DNA of 64,000 nt from Cherax quadricarinatus (taxonomy: Eukaryota; Arthropoda; Malacostraca; Decapoda; Parastacidae). Of the stretch, positions 25,925 to 42,568 are shown in pieces; position 1 is the stretch's first letter, and every line of letters starts with the position of its first letter. The DNA lies in NCBI RefSeq assembly GCF_038502225.1, contig NC_091298.1, positions 32,537,295 through 32,601,294 on the forward strand, in the 5' to 3' direction. The position numbers and the translations under genes were made by a program. The notes beneath the pieces are model-generated. The model was not told the origin of the DNA, did not search any database, and saw only the letters and a program-made list of their open reading frames with translations.

Positions 25925-27352
25925 TTATCTTAATTTTTGTATTTTGTTATCTACTGTTTTTCTTCTTAACTATGGGTTTGTCTTCTGCTCTTCTCTTTTC
26001 TTTTCTGTTGAGAGTCGACTTTTGTCTCTTCACTTGCTTACTATATTAAGTGTTGTTTTATACCTTAGTCTCATTTAGCTTAATTTATTTGAATATTTCG
26101 TTTTTCTAGTCCTCAGTTGGTGGAGTGGTATCCATGGAGAAAAAGTTAGATTGGAACTAAACTTGGTGTAGATATCTACTAATTCTACGAACATTAACTG
26201 GTCGTAGACATTTTGTCTACCTAGGTGCTCAGGCTTCAGGGAAGCATCTAACAACCTTCATAACACATCAGTTGGCCTGCCTGTCACATGGGAACACTCT
26301 TGACACTCCAACCACGTTCGCAATATTGTCATATTGACATACACGTCCACACAGATATGTTTGCAGATGGGTGTTCGCTCCTCGAGTTTAAGATTTATTA
26401 TGCTTTTATATTTAGCTTTGCTTACCTCGATTATTTTTATCTTTATTTTTCTATAAAGAAAAGTTAAGTTTATTAAGGTGTTTATAAATTTTCCATAAAA
26501 TTTATTTAATACTTTTCTTTTTAAGTCATAAGTTAAGTTTTTCCACCCAAAAGTTCTTTTTCCTGACAGTGGTGGTGGTTTTAGGCACGAAATGATGCTT
26601 ATGGTGGTATTACGTATGTGGTAGTGTTTCTTTAGGTTAAAAATGTATGGCTCAGTTGCTTGTTACATGTATTTCACTAGAATGTTCCGGTAACAAGAGA
26701 GTTAGTAAAATATTAATGCAAGCAGAAGAAACCTTACTGAAAGCCTCGTCAGATTAATTTGCTTCCTTCACACATAATAGTTTGCTAACTCTTTTCTATA
26801 ATGATTCTAATGTCAGTACTGAGAGTTCAAGAATAACTAAACTATAATGAACACTTGTCAATACACAGTAATAACACACAAGTAGAATGAGACAGGAGAT
26901 TGATTAATCTTAACATATCGACCCCCTTCTTGTATCCAATTCAGCAGAAAAGGATACAAGAACGGGGTCGAAATAGCGAGCACTGAGAAACCAAGATGAC
27001 AACGAAGAGTTTGGAAGCGCCTGGAAATGAGTTAAATGGCTCAAATTAAGAACTACAAAAAAGTACTAGAAAATTTACAGTAATTAATTTTAAATTGGTA
27101 TCAGCAATGGATTCTTCAATTAAAGATATAGAACACATGTTATTAATAAGTAAACATACTTGTGTCTTATTGCTTGGTAAATCCCCAAACGATAATGCCA
27201 GGGCCTTAAATTACTTATTTCAGAATAAAATACTACATAAAGCACCATAATATACTGTATCAAGCAGAATTAGATCCTGTATCAAGCAGCACAAGACACT
27301 GTATTAAATAATGTATGATAATAACATATATAAAGAATTGACGATAAAGAAT
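25923..27352. other. No gene; one 19-bp hairpin
   Basis: AT-rich sequence with no supported gene. At 26919-26937 CGACCCCCTTCTTGTATCC is inverted at 26952-26970 with one mismatch and a 14-base loop. Confidence 0.6.
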
Positions 27353-27398
27353 CGCTTCCCCTTGATTATAATGATAATAATAATCATAATGACGATAA
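27353..27398 (+). repeat. SINE 3'-end fragment with (ATA)n tail
   Basis: CGCTTCCCCTTGATTATAAT followed by ATAATAAT-like units matches the 3' end of the SINE at 62355-62518. Confidence 0.6.
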
Positions 27399-27457
27399 AG
27401 AAATGACTTTAAATTCTTAATAACTTGCTAAATTTAACTGTGTTTTGCTTTAATGCT

Positions 27458-30400
27458 CACACCATTGATACCACACACCATTGATACCACACACCATTGA
27501 TACCACACACCATTGATACCACACACCATTGATACCACACACCATTGATACCACACACCATTGATACCACACACCATTGATACCACACACCATTGATACC
27601 ACACACATTGATACCACACACCATTGATACCACACACCATTGATACCACACACCATTGATACCACACACCATTGATACCACACACCATTGATACCACACA
27701 ACATTGATACCACACACCATTGATACCACACACCATTGATACCACACACCATTGATACCACACACCATTGATACCACACACCATTGATACCACACACCAT
27801 TGATACCACACACCATTGATACCACACTCCATTGATACCACACACCATTGATACCACACACCATTGATACCACACACCATTGATACCACACACCATTGAT
27901 ACAACACACCATTGATACCACACTCCATTGATACCACACACCATTGATACCACACACCATTGATACCACACTCCATTGATACCACACACCATTGATACCA
28001 CACACCATTGATACCACACATCATTGATACCACACTCCATTGATACCACACACCATTGATACCACACACCATTGATACCACACACCATTGATACCACACT
28101 CCATTGATACCACACACCATTGATACCACACACCATTGATACCACACACCATTGATACCACACACCATTGATACCACACACCATTGATACCACACACCAT
28201 TGATACCACACACCATTGATACCACACACCATTGATACCACACTCCATTGATACCACACACCATTGATACCACACACCATTGATACCACACACCATTGAT
28301 ACCACACACCATTGATACCACACACCATTGATACCACACACTTTTGATACCACACACCATTGATACCACACTCCATTGATACCACACACCATTGATACCA
28401 CACCATTGATACCACACACCATTGATACCACACTCCATTGATACCACACACCATTAATACCACACACCATTGATACCACACACCATTGATACCACACACC
28501 ATTGATACCACACACCATTGATACCACACTCCATTGATACCACACACCATTGATACCACACACCATTGATACCACACACCATTGATACCACACTCCATTG
28601 ATACCACACACCATTGATACCACACTCCATTGATACCACACACCATTGATACCACACACCATTGATACCACACTCCATTGATACCACACACCATTGATAC
28701 CACACACCATTGATACCACACACCATTGATACCACACACCATTGATACCACACACCATTGATACCACACACCATTGATACCACACACCATTGATACCACA
28801 CACCATTGATACCACACTCCATTGATACCACACTCCATTGATACCACACACCATTGATACCACACACCATTGATACCACACACCATTGATACCACACACC
28901 ATTGATACCACACACCATTGATACCACACACCATTGATACCACACACCATTGATTCCACACACCATTGATACCACACACCATTGATACCACACACCATTG
29001 ATACCACACACCATTGATACCACACACCATTGATACCACACACCATTGATACCACACACCATTGATACCACACACCATTAATACCACACACCATTGATAC
29101 CAAACACCATTGATACCACACACCATTGATACCACACTCCATTGATACCAAACTCCATTGATACCACACACCATTGATACCACACTCCATTGAAACCACA
29201 CACCATTGATACCACACACCATTGATACCACACACCATTGATACCACACACCATTGATACCACACACCATTGATACCACACACCATTGATACCACACACC
29301 ATTGATACCACACACAATTGATACCACACACAATTGATACCACACACCATTGATACCACTCACCATTGATACCACACACCATTGATACCACACACCATTG
29401 ATACCACACACCATTGATACCACACACCACTGATACCACACTCCACTGATAACAAACTCCATTGATACCACACACCATTGATACCACACTCCATTGAAAC
29501 CACACACCATTGATACCACACTCCATTGATACCACACACCATTGATACCACACACCATTGATACCACACACCATTGATACCACACACCATTGAAACCACA
29601 CACAATTGATACCACACACCATTGATACCACACACCATTGATACCACACACCATTGATACCACACTCCACTGATACCACACACCATTGATACCACACTCC
29701 ATTGATACCACACACCATTGATACCACACTCCATTGATACCACACACCATTGATATCACACACCATTGATACCACACACCATTGATACCACACTCCATTG
29801 ATACCACACACCATTGATACCACACTCCATTGATACCACACTCCATTGATACCACACTCCATTGATACCACACTCCATTGATACCACACTCCATTGATAC
29901 CACACTCCATTGATACCACAAACCATTGATACCACACTCCATTGATGCCTCACACCATTGATACTACACACCATTGATGCCACACACCATTGATACCACA
30001 CACAATTGATACTACACTCCATTGATACCACACTCCATTGATACCACACTCCATTGATACCACACACCATTGATACCACACTCCATTGATGCCTCACACC
30101 ATTGATACTACACACCATTGATGCCACACACCATTGATACCACACACAATTGATACTACACTCCATTGATACCACACTCCATTGATACCACACTCCATTG
30201 ATACCACACTCCATTGATACCACACACCATTGATACCACACTCCATTGATACCACACTCCATTGATACCACACTCCATTGATACCACACACCATTGATAC
30301 CACACTCCATTGATACCACACACCATTGATACCACACACCATTGATACCACACTCCATTGATACCACACTCCATTGATACCACACAACATTGATGCCACA

Positions 30401-33400
30401 CACCATTGATACCACACTCCATTGATACCACACACCATTGATACCACACACCATTGATACCACACACCATTGATACCACACTCCATTGATACCACACACC
30501 ATTGATACCACACTCCATTGATACCACACTCCATTGATACCACACTCCATTGATACCACACTCCATTGATACCACACTCCATTGATATCACACACCATTG
30601 ATACCACACACCATTGATACCACACTCCTTTGATACCACACACCATTGATACCACACACCATTGATACCACACACCATTGATACCACACACCATTGATAC
30701 CACACACCATTGATACCACACACCATTGATACCACACTCCACTGATACCACACACCATTGATACCACACTCCATTGATACCACACACCATTGATACCACA
30801 CACCATTGATACCACACACCATTGATATCACACACCATTGATACCACACACCACTGATACCACACTCCATTGATACCACACACCATTGATACCACACACC
30901 ATTGATACCACACACCATTGATACCACACACCATTGATACCACACTCCATTGATACCACGCTCCATTGATATCACACTCCACTGATACCACTCTCCAGTG
31001 ATACCACACTCCATTGATACCACACACCATTGATACCACACTCCATTGATACCACACTCCATTGATACCACACACCATTGATACCACACACCATTGATAC
31101 CACACACCATTGATACCACACACCATTGATACCACACACCATTGATACCACACACCATTGATACCACACAACATTGATACCACACACAATTGATACCACA
31201 CTCCATTGATACCACACACCACTGATACCACACACCATTGATACCACACACCATTGATACCACACTCCATTGATACCACACACCATTGATACCACACTCC
31301 ATTGATACCACACTCCATTGATACCACACTCCAATGATACCACACTCCATTGATACCACACTCCATTGATACCACACTCCACTGATACCACACTCCATTG
31401 ATATCACACACCATTGATACCACACACCATTGATACAACACTCCTTTGATACCACACACCATTGATACCACACACCATTGATACCACACACCATTGATAC
31501 CACACTCCATTGATACCACACACCATTGATACCACACTCCATTGATACCACGCTCCATTGATATCACACTCCACTGATACCACACTCCAGTGATGCCACA
31601 CTCCATTGATACCACACACCATTGATACAACACTCCATTGATACCACACTCCATTGATACCACACACCATTGATACCACACTCCATTGAAACCACACTCC
31701 AATATTACCACACTCCATTGATACCACACTCCATTGATACCACACTCCATTGATACCACACTCCATTGATACCACACTCCATTGATACCACACTCCATTG
31801 ATACCACACTCCATTGGTACCTCACACCATTGATACCACACTCCATTGATACCACACTCCATTGAAACCACACTCCATTGATGCCACACTCCATTGATAC
31901 CACACTCCATTGATACCACACTCCATTGATACCACACTCCATTGATACCACACTCCATTAATACCACACTCCAGTGATACCACACGCCATTGATACCACA
32001 CTCCATTGATACCACACACCATTGATACCACACTCCAGTGATACCACACTCCAGTGATACCACACTCCATTGATACCACACTCCATTGATACCACACTCC
32101 ATTGATACCAAACACCATTGATACCACACTCCATTGATACCACACTCCAGTGATACCACACTCCATTGATACCACAATCCATTGATACCACACTCCATTA
32201 ATACCACACTCCATTGATACCACACTCCATTGATACCACACTCCAGTGACACCACACTCCAGTGATACCACACTCCATTGATACCACACACCATTGATAC
32301 CACTCTCCATTGATACCACTCACCATTGATACCACACTCCATTGATACTACACTCCAATGATACCACACTCCATTGATACCACACTCCATTGATACCACA
32401 CTCCATTGATATCACACTCCAGTGATACCACACTCCATTGATACCACACTCCAATGATACCACACTCCATTGATGCCACACTTCAGTGATACTACACACT
32501 ACTGATACCACACTCCATTGATACTACACACCATTGATTCCACACTCTATTGATACCACACTCCATTGATACTACACACCATTGATACCACACTCCATTG
32601 ATACCACACTCCGTTGATACTACACACCATTGATACTACACTCCGCTGATACTACACACCATTGATACCACACTCCATTGACACCACACTCCATTGATAC
32701 CATACTCCAGTGATACCACACTCCATTGATACCACACTCCATTGATACCACACTCCATTGATACCACACTCAATTGATACCACACTCCAGTGATACTACA
32801 CACCACTGATACCACACTCCATTGATACTACACACCATTGATACCACACTCCATTGATGCTACACACCATTGATACCACACTCCATTGATACTGCACACC
32901 ATTGATACCACACTCCACTGATACCACACTCCAGTGATACCACACTCCAGTGATGCCACACTCCAGTGATACCATGTTCCAGTGATACCACACTCCATTG
33001 ATAACACACTCAACTGATAGGCACTCCATTGATACCACACTCCATTGATACCACACTCCAATGATACTACACTCCACTGATACAACACTCCATTGATACC
33101 ACACTCCAGTGATACCACACTTCATTTATACCACACTCTATTGATACCACACTCCATTGATACCACACTCCATTGATACCATACTCCATTGATACCACAC
33201 TCCATTGATACCACACTCCATTGATACCACACTCCATTGATACCACACTCCATTGATACCCCACTCCAGTGATATCACACTCCATTGATACCACACTCCA
33301 TTGATACCACACTCCATCGATAGCACACTCCATTGATAGCACACTCCATTGATACCACACACCATTGATACCACACTCCATTGATACCACACTCCATTGA

Positions 33401-36400
33401 TATCACACTCCATTGATACCACACTCCATTGATACCACACTCCATTGATACCACACACCATTGATACCACACTCCATTGATACCACACTCCATTGATATC
33501 ACACTCCATTGATACCACACTCCATTGATACCACACTCCATTGATACCACACACCATTGATACCACACTCCATTGATACCACACTCCATTGATATCACAC
33601 TCCATTGATACCACACTCCATTGATATCACACTCCATTGATACCACACTCCATTGATATCACACTCCATTGATACCACACTCCAGTGATACCACACTCCA
33701 GTGATACCACACTCCATTGATACCACGCTCCATTGATACCACACACCATTGATACCACACTTCATTTATACCACACTCCAGTGATACCACACTCCATTGA
33801 TACCACACTCCAATGATACCACACTCCATTGATACCACACTCCATTGATACCACACTCCATTGATATCACACTGCAGTGATACCACACTCCATTGATACC
33901 ACACTCCAATGATACCACACTCCATTGATGCCACACTCCAGTGATTCTATACACCATTGATACTACATTCCATTGATACTACACACCATTGATACCACAC
34001 TCTTTTGATACCACACTCCATTGATACTACACTCCATTGATACTACGCACCATTGATACCACACTCCATTGATACCACACTCCATTGATACCATACTCCA
34101 GTGATACCACACTCCATTGATACCACACTCCATTGATACCACACTCAATTGATACCACACTCCAGTGATACTACACACCACTGATACCACACTCCATTGA
34201 TACTACACACCATTGATACCACACTCCATTGATACCACACTCCATTGATACTACACTCCATTGATACTACACACCATTGATACCACACTCCATTGATACC
34301 ACACTCCATTGATACCATACTCCAGTGATACAACACTCCATTGATACCACACTCCATTGATACCACACTCAATTGATACCACACTCCAGTGATACTACAC
34401 ACCATTTATACCACACTCCATTGATACCACACTCCAGTGATACCACATTCCAGTGATACCACACTCCATTGATACCACACTCAACTGATAGGCACTCCAT
34501 TGATATCACACTCCATTGATACCACACTCCATTGATACCACACACCATTGATACCACACTCCAGTGAGACCTCACTCCAGTGGTACCATACTCCAGTGAT
34601 ACTACACTCCATTGATACTACACTCCAGTGATACTACACTCCAGTGATACTACACTCCAGTGATACTACACTCAATTGATGCCACATTCCAGTGATACAA
34701 CACTCCAGTGATACTACACTCCAGTGATAATACACAACATTGATACCACTCTCCAGTGATACCACACTCCAGTGATACTTCACTCCAGTGATACCACACT
34801 CCATTGATACTACACTCCAGTGATACTACACTCCAGTGATACTACACTCCAGTGATACTACACTCAATTGATGCCACATTCCAGTGATACAACACTCCAG
34901 TGATACTACACTCCAGTGATAATACACAACATTGATACCACTCTCCAGTGATACCACACTCCAGTGATACTTCACTCCAGTGATACCACACTCCATTGAT
35001 ACCACACTCCAGTGATACTGCACTCTAGTGATACTACACACCAGTGATACTACACTCCAGTGATAATACACATCATTGATACCACTCTCCAGTGATACCA
35101 CACTCCAGTGATACTTCACTCCAGTGATACCACACTCCATTGATACCACACTCCAGTGATACTACACACCAGTGATACTACACTCCAGTGATACTACATT
35201 CCATTTATACTGCACTCCAGTGATACTGCACTCCAGTGATACTTCACTCCAGTGATAAAACACTCCAGTGATACTACACTCCAGTGATACTACATTCCAT
35301 TGAAACTACACTCCAGTGATACTACGCTCCAGTGATACTACACTCCATTAATACTACACTCCATTGATAATACACTCCAGTGGTACCACACTCCAGTGAT
35401 ACTGCACTCCATTGATACTACACTCCAGTGATACTACAATCCATTGATATTACACTCCATTGATAGTACACTCCATTGATACCACACTCCAGTGATACTA
35501 CACTTCATTGATACTACACTCCATTGATACTACACTCCAGTGATACCACACTCCAGTGATACTACACTCCATTGATGCTACACTCCAGTGATGATACATT
35601 CCATTGACACTACACTCCATTGATACTATTCTCCAGTGATACCACACTCCAGTGATACTATACTACATTGATACTACACTCCAGTGATACTACACTCCAG
35701 TGATAATACACTCCAGTGATACCACTTTCCATTGATACTACACTCCAGTGATACTGCACTCCAGTGATACTGCACTCCAGTGATTCTACATTCCATTGAT
35801 ACTACGCTCCAGTGATTCTACACTCCAGTGATACCACACTCCAGTGATTCTACACTCCATTGATACTACACTCCAGTGATACTACACTCCAGTGATACCA
35901 CACTTCAGTTATACTACACTTCATTGATACTACACTCCAGTGATACTACAACACTTCATTAATACCATACTCCATTGATTCTACACTTCAGTGATACCAC
36001 ACTCCAGTGATAATACACTCAAGTGATATTGCACTCCAGTGAAACCACACTCCAGTGATCCTGCGCTCCATTGATACTTCGCTCCAGTGATACCACACTC
36101 CAGTGATACTACACTCCAGTGATACCACACTCCAGTGATACCTCACTCCAGTGATACTACACTCCAGTGATGCTACACTCCGGTGATACTTCAGTCCAGT
36201 GATACACTCCAGTGATAAGCTCCAGTGATACTACACTCAAGTGATATTACACTCTGTGATACCACACTCTAGTGATACCACATTCCAATGTTACTACACT
36301 CCAGTGATACCACAGTCCAATGATACTACACTCCAGCGATACTACCCTCCAATGATACTACACTCCATTGATACTACACTCCATTGATACTACACTACAG

Positions 36401-37733
36401 TGATACTTCACTACAGTGATACTACACTACAGTGATACTACACTACAGTGATACTACACTACAGTGATACTACACTCCAGTGATACTACCCTCCAATGAT
36501 ACTACACTCCATTGATACTACACTCCATTGATACTACACTATAGTGATACTACACTACAGTGATACTACACTACAGTGATACTACACTACAGTGATACTT
36601 CACTACAGTGATACTACACTACAGTGATACTACACTACAGTGATACTACACTCCAGTGATACTACACTCCACTGATACTACACTACAGTGATATTACACT
36701 CCAGTGATACTACACTCCAATGTTACTATACTCCAGTGATAGTACACTCCAGTGATACTACACTCCAGTGATACTACACTCCACTGATACTACACTACAG
36801 TGATAATACACTCCACTGATACTACACTACAGTGATACTACACTCCACTGATACTACACTCCAGTGATACTTCACTTCTGTGGCACTACACTCCAGTGAT
36901 ACTACACTCCAGTGATACTACACTCCACTGATACTACACTACAGTAATACTACACTCCAGTGATACTACACTCCACTGATACTACACTACAGTGATACTA
37001 CACTCCAGTGATAATACACTCCATTGATACTACACTATAGTGATACTACACTCCAGTGATACTACACTCCAGTGATACTACACTACAGTGATACTACACT
37101 CCAGTGATACTACACTCCAGTGATAATACACTCCATTGATACTACTCTATAGTGATACTACACTCCACTGATACTACACTCCAGTGATACTACACTCCAC
37201 TGATACTACACTCCAGTGATACTACACTCCACTGATACTACACTACAGTGATACTACACTCCACTGATACTACACTACAGTGATACTACACTCCATTAAT
37301 ACTACACTCCATTGATACTACACAATAGTGATACTACACTACAGTGATACTACACTCCATTGATACTACACTCCACTGATACTACACTACAGTGATATTA
37401 CACTCCAGTGATACTACACTCCAATGTTACTATACTCCAGTGATACTACACTCCAGTGATACTACACTCCAGTGATACTACACTCCAGTGATACTACACT
37501 CCAGTGATACTACACTCCAGTGATACTACACTACAGTGATACTACACTCCAGTGATAATACACTCCAGTGATATTGCACTCCAGTGAAACCACACTCCAA
37601 TGATCCTACACTCCAGTGATACTACGCTCCAGTGATACTACATTCATGTGATACTACACTCCATTGATGCTACACTTCTGTGATACTACACTCCAGTTAT
37701 ACTACTCTCCAGTGATACTACACTCCAGTGTTA

Positions 37734-37735
<2 letters not shown>
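27458..37735. repeat. 10.3-kb satellite of a 16-bp monomer (about 640 copies)
   Basis: One uninterrupted array. The basic plus-strand monomer is ACACCATTGATACCAC. Type A (ACACCATTGATACCAC) dominates from 27458 to about 29740. Type B (ACTCCATTGATACCAC) becomes common from 29740 to 34570. Type C (ACTCCAGTGATACTAC) dominates from 34570 to the end, with type D (ACTACAGTGATACTAC) clusters at about 36380-36660 and later. Larger duplications exist: 144 bp (9 monomers) at 29947 and 30091, 96 bp (6 monomers) marked by GATATC at 33399, 33495 and 33591, and 192 bp (12 monomers) at 34671 and 34863. The plus strand is C-rich and G-poor. Long minus-strand open frames here are a by-product of a stop-free monomer. 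Confidence 0.97.
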
Positions 37736-39188
<1,453 letters not shown>

Positions 39189-39270
<82 letters not shown>

Positions 39271-39425
39271 ATAGTAGTAGAAATATTAGTATTATCATGG
39301 GGACTGTTACACCTGTAGGGATTATACAGCACCTGTGGGGAAGACGAAAGGCATTCTGTCTTAATTCAGGGAATTGGAGCACAGATCCCATTTCCTAGAT
39401 CAAGAGCCCCTGACCTGCATCAACA
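39189..39425 (-). mobile_element. SINE copy with (ATT)n/(AGT)n tail
   Basis: On the minus strand the copy reads GGGGCTCTTGATCTAGG, GATCTGTGCTCCAATTCCC, GAATGCC, GCTGTATAATCC, and then a tail of (CTA)n and (TAA)n at 39189-39296. This is the same family and order as the plus-strand copy at 62355-62518, but more diverged in its second half. Confidence 0.7.
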
Positions 39426-39512
39426 ATGGTGACTTAAGGTTCATTTTGATATCTTGCTGCTTAATAAAAAGTCGCAAGTAGGATGAGATGATCTAAGTCA
39501 GTACACCTTTAA

Positions 39513-39731
39513 CGGTCGCGCGTCAGCGGACAATATTAACGTGCGCGTCAGCGGACAATATTAACGTGCGCGTCAGCGGACAATATTAACGTGCGCGTCA
39601 GCGGACAATATTAACGTGCGCGTCAGCGGACAATATTAACGTGCGCGTCAGCGGACAATATTAACGTGCGCGTCAGCGGACAATATTAGCGTGCGCGTCA
39701 GCGGACAATATTAACGTGCGCGTCAGCGGAT
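39513..39731. repeat. 25-bp CpG-rich minisatellite, 9 copies
   Basis: GCGTCAGCGGACAATATTA occurs at an exact 25-base period (the GCGTCA words end at 39520, 39545 and so on to 39720). Copies are identical except one AGC for AAC and the degenerate last unit. Each unit has several CpGs in otherwise AT-rich DNA. Confidence 0.95.
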
Positions 39732-41757
39732 AATAACACTTCAAGTTAAATGGGTTAAGTAGAGAACATTTTTAAAACGTGTTAACTACACGTCTCTTGC
39801 ACTTGGAGTGTCAGGTCACTGCAACGAATAATGGAATGTTATTGTGTGGTAAATGGAAGATTTTAATGAGTTCAGTGTGGTAATGTGCACTGAAAATTAA
39901 TCGTCCTAGGCTGGGGTGCAGAAAAAACATGTAACCAAAACTACAGCAACTTTTATGTAAGATACATAAACCAAGATTAAAAACTGCAGTATTATCTTAT
40001 GACTGAGAATGTCTTCTTTTCTTGGTCTAAATTTAGAAGAAAAAAATATATTAGAATATTATTTTACAAAATTATGTTAATATCGCTCAGTAACAATCGT
40101 AATATCAGCAGTCTAATCTTGAACTGGTATAGATATTCTGTGCTTTATATAATTCAACAAAATTTCGAATTACTAATGAACAAACACAAAATATGATCAG
40201 CGTAACTGGCGATCCAGCGAGAACTGTATCTCCTGAGATACCTTCCCTATTAACATATAATGGAGACCACTATTGTTGTTACATATATGGGCGTCTACCA
40301 CCAATGCCATTACATATATGGCCGCCCTATCACTATTGTTATTGCATATATAGGCATCCTAACACTTTTTCTATTACATATGTTATCGTCCTACCACTAT
40401 TGTTATAATACATAGTTGTTCCAACACTGTTGCTGAATCAGTGGCGGCGCCAGTGTTAGAATTCACTCTTCCATAATTTCCGCCAGCCACCCAGTGATGA
40501 TAATCATCGGTAAATAAACATATTTTTAGGTATAATTCTCCGCCTCTACTAGATTTGATTCAATGTGTCAACTAGAATTGTTATAGTGCTCTTCAGCACT
40601 CATATGTTGATACAACAGGTATAGTATTCAATCCACTACGTGACATAACCTCATCCACTCCTACGAGTCTGAATCATTAATATTTACGCTTTCTATCACA
40701 AGAGATGTTTCATACTTTTCTGTAGAATGAATACATTATATTAAAGTGAATTTCCTTATTTTGAAGGCTTACGTATATTTATTGTCAAGTAATTATTATT
40801 CAAATTTTTTGTAATGGACAATTTTTTTCGCACTCTCAAAAAGAATTTTTAGAAAACATTGCAGTAGTGGTTATATAACCCACACAAGCGTTACACAACC
40901 GCGTATTTTGACTCACCTGTCGATTAAGCAACTCCTCACATACAACCAGCTGAAGGTCACACTTATAAATCTGTTTCAGGAGGAAGAGAAGTCTGGTAAA
41001 AAGAAGAGAAACGTTAATGCACTACTGTAAAAGAAAAGGTCAAACAAGGAAATATTACCACACATTACAGAGAAACTCGAGAGCTGATTGCACCTGCTCA
41101 ACCCAGTCATTCTGTAATTGCTCAAGTTAATCCATCTGAGGTTAACAGTAAACTCATGCGACTAGTCAGAGAAGTTGTCTGATAATCAGATTTGTTCAGC
41201 AATGAGTCCTTACCTTCCTACAGGAAATATCAATCCAATGGAAACATAATTAACAGACGTAATTATCTTCCGAGACACAGAGAGCTATCTCACTCTGTTA
41301 AGAGTAGATATTTTACCAATATCTGATGACATCTATATTAGGATAGATATCCTTTTAGAAACTTATGCTGGAGTTGTGAAGAAAGCACCGCTCCATAGAG
41401 TGTACATGTGTTAGGCTTTAATTAAAGGATTTCTTCCTCATCAACGTGAAGGACATTAGTGGGTGGCAAGCTTGGAGAAAGAGGCTGGCCAATTTCCTCA
41501 TTCCGGCAGACAGGATGTGCGAGATGATTTCTCACGTCGATCTGCTGGAATTGCCAGTGTCGTGAAGACAGACTTGTGATTAGATGAGACATGTGATTAG
41601 ATGAGCCAATTTAAAGGTTTGCTAGTGACTGCGTCGTCAGTAAATCACTCACAAAAGGGCCATGGGAGGAGCAAGGAAAAATTAAAATTGTAGTTAATAA
41701 GATTGTTCATGTCATACATGGCAAGTAGGTAATTTGTGTATGCTGCTCAGTACAGCT

Positions 41758-41764
<7 letters not shown>
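39732..41764. other. No gene; one decayed 31-bp repeat
   Basis: No supported gene. At 40268-40440 a unit of about 31 bases resembling CCACTATTGTTATTACATAT recurs about five times with divergence. Confidence 0.55.

Positions 41765-41828
<64 letters not shown>
41765..41828. repeat. (TC)n microsatellite
   Basis: About 32 TC units without interruption. Confidence 0.95.
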
Positions 41829-41831
<3 letters not shown>

Positions 41832-42105
41832 CTCATTAAAATGGTTCCAGCAAATATATGTTATGTAGTATATAAATGGATTGGTCAGATTACTGTCGAA
41901 TTAGTACATGTAAAAATACTCCCACATGTGTGAAATGGCTAATGCTTTCATGAAAATTTGAATTATTTCGAGTGCTTGGTGTATTTTCCCCCCAAAACTA
42001 CAATGCTCATTTTCAGTGATTGTTATTACAATGCACTCAGCAAATACATACAAATATTTTTACATGAACATGCATTCATACTTATATGCACGCATACACA
42101 CACAC

Positions 42106-42204
42106 AGGAGCTTGGACTCGACCCCTGCAACCTCAACTAGGTGAGTACACACACACACATACACACAGGAGCTTGGACTCGACCCTTGCAACCTCAACTA
42201 GGTG

Positions 42205-42298
<94 letters not shown>
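42106..42298 (+). mobile_element. Two very short LINE 3' ends, each with (AC)n
   Basis: AGGAGCTTGGACTCGACCC and ACTAGGTGAGTACACAC occur at 42106-42147 and again at 42167-42208, each followed by (AC)n. The second (AC)n tract runs to 42298. These match the last 40 bases of the CR1-like LINE copies that follow (GGAGCT, TCGACCCCTG, AGGTGAGTAC). Confidence 0.75.
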
Positions 42299-42299
<1 letters not shown>

Positions 42300-42568
42300 G
42301 AGGTCACAATTGGAAGTTGAAGACTCAGATGAATCAAAGGGATGTTAGGAAGTATTTCTTCAGTCATAGAGTAGTCAGGCCATGGAATAGCCTAGAAAGT
42401 GACGTAGTGGAGGCGGGAACCATACATAGTTTTAAGGCGAAGTATGATAAAGCTCATGGGGCAGGGAGAGAGAGGACCTAGTAGCAATCAGCGAAGAGGC
42501 GGGGCCAGGAGCTATGAATCGACCCCTGCAATCACAAATAGGTGAGTACAAATAGGTGAGTACACACA
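42299..42568 (+). mobile_element. CR1-like LINE, 3' fragment (copy c)
   Basis: Starts inside the C-terminal coding region (GGTCACAATTGGAAG, corresponding to RGHNWKLKTQM) and runs through the 3' end TCGACCCCTGCAATCAC, AATAGGTGAGTAC (the last part duplicated), then a short ACACAC. It abuts the next copy at 42569. Confidence 0.8.

Noticed and set aside
25806..26078. Leu/Ser-rich frame with a hydrophobic look
   Set aside because: Its centre is the (CT)n-(GA)n microsatellite, and no coherent membrane protein is indicated.
27450..29942. An 830-codon open frame on the minus strand
   Set aside because: It is a reading of the 16-bp satellite, whose monomer has no stop in any minus frame. No start context, domain or non-repeat part supports a gene.
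39999..40408. Two short plus-strand frames that overlap by four bases
   Set aside because: No recognisable motifs. The second frame lies over a decayed 31-bp repeat, which explains its openness.
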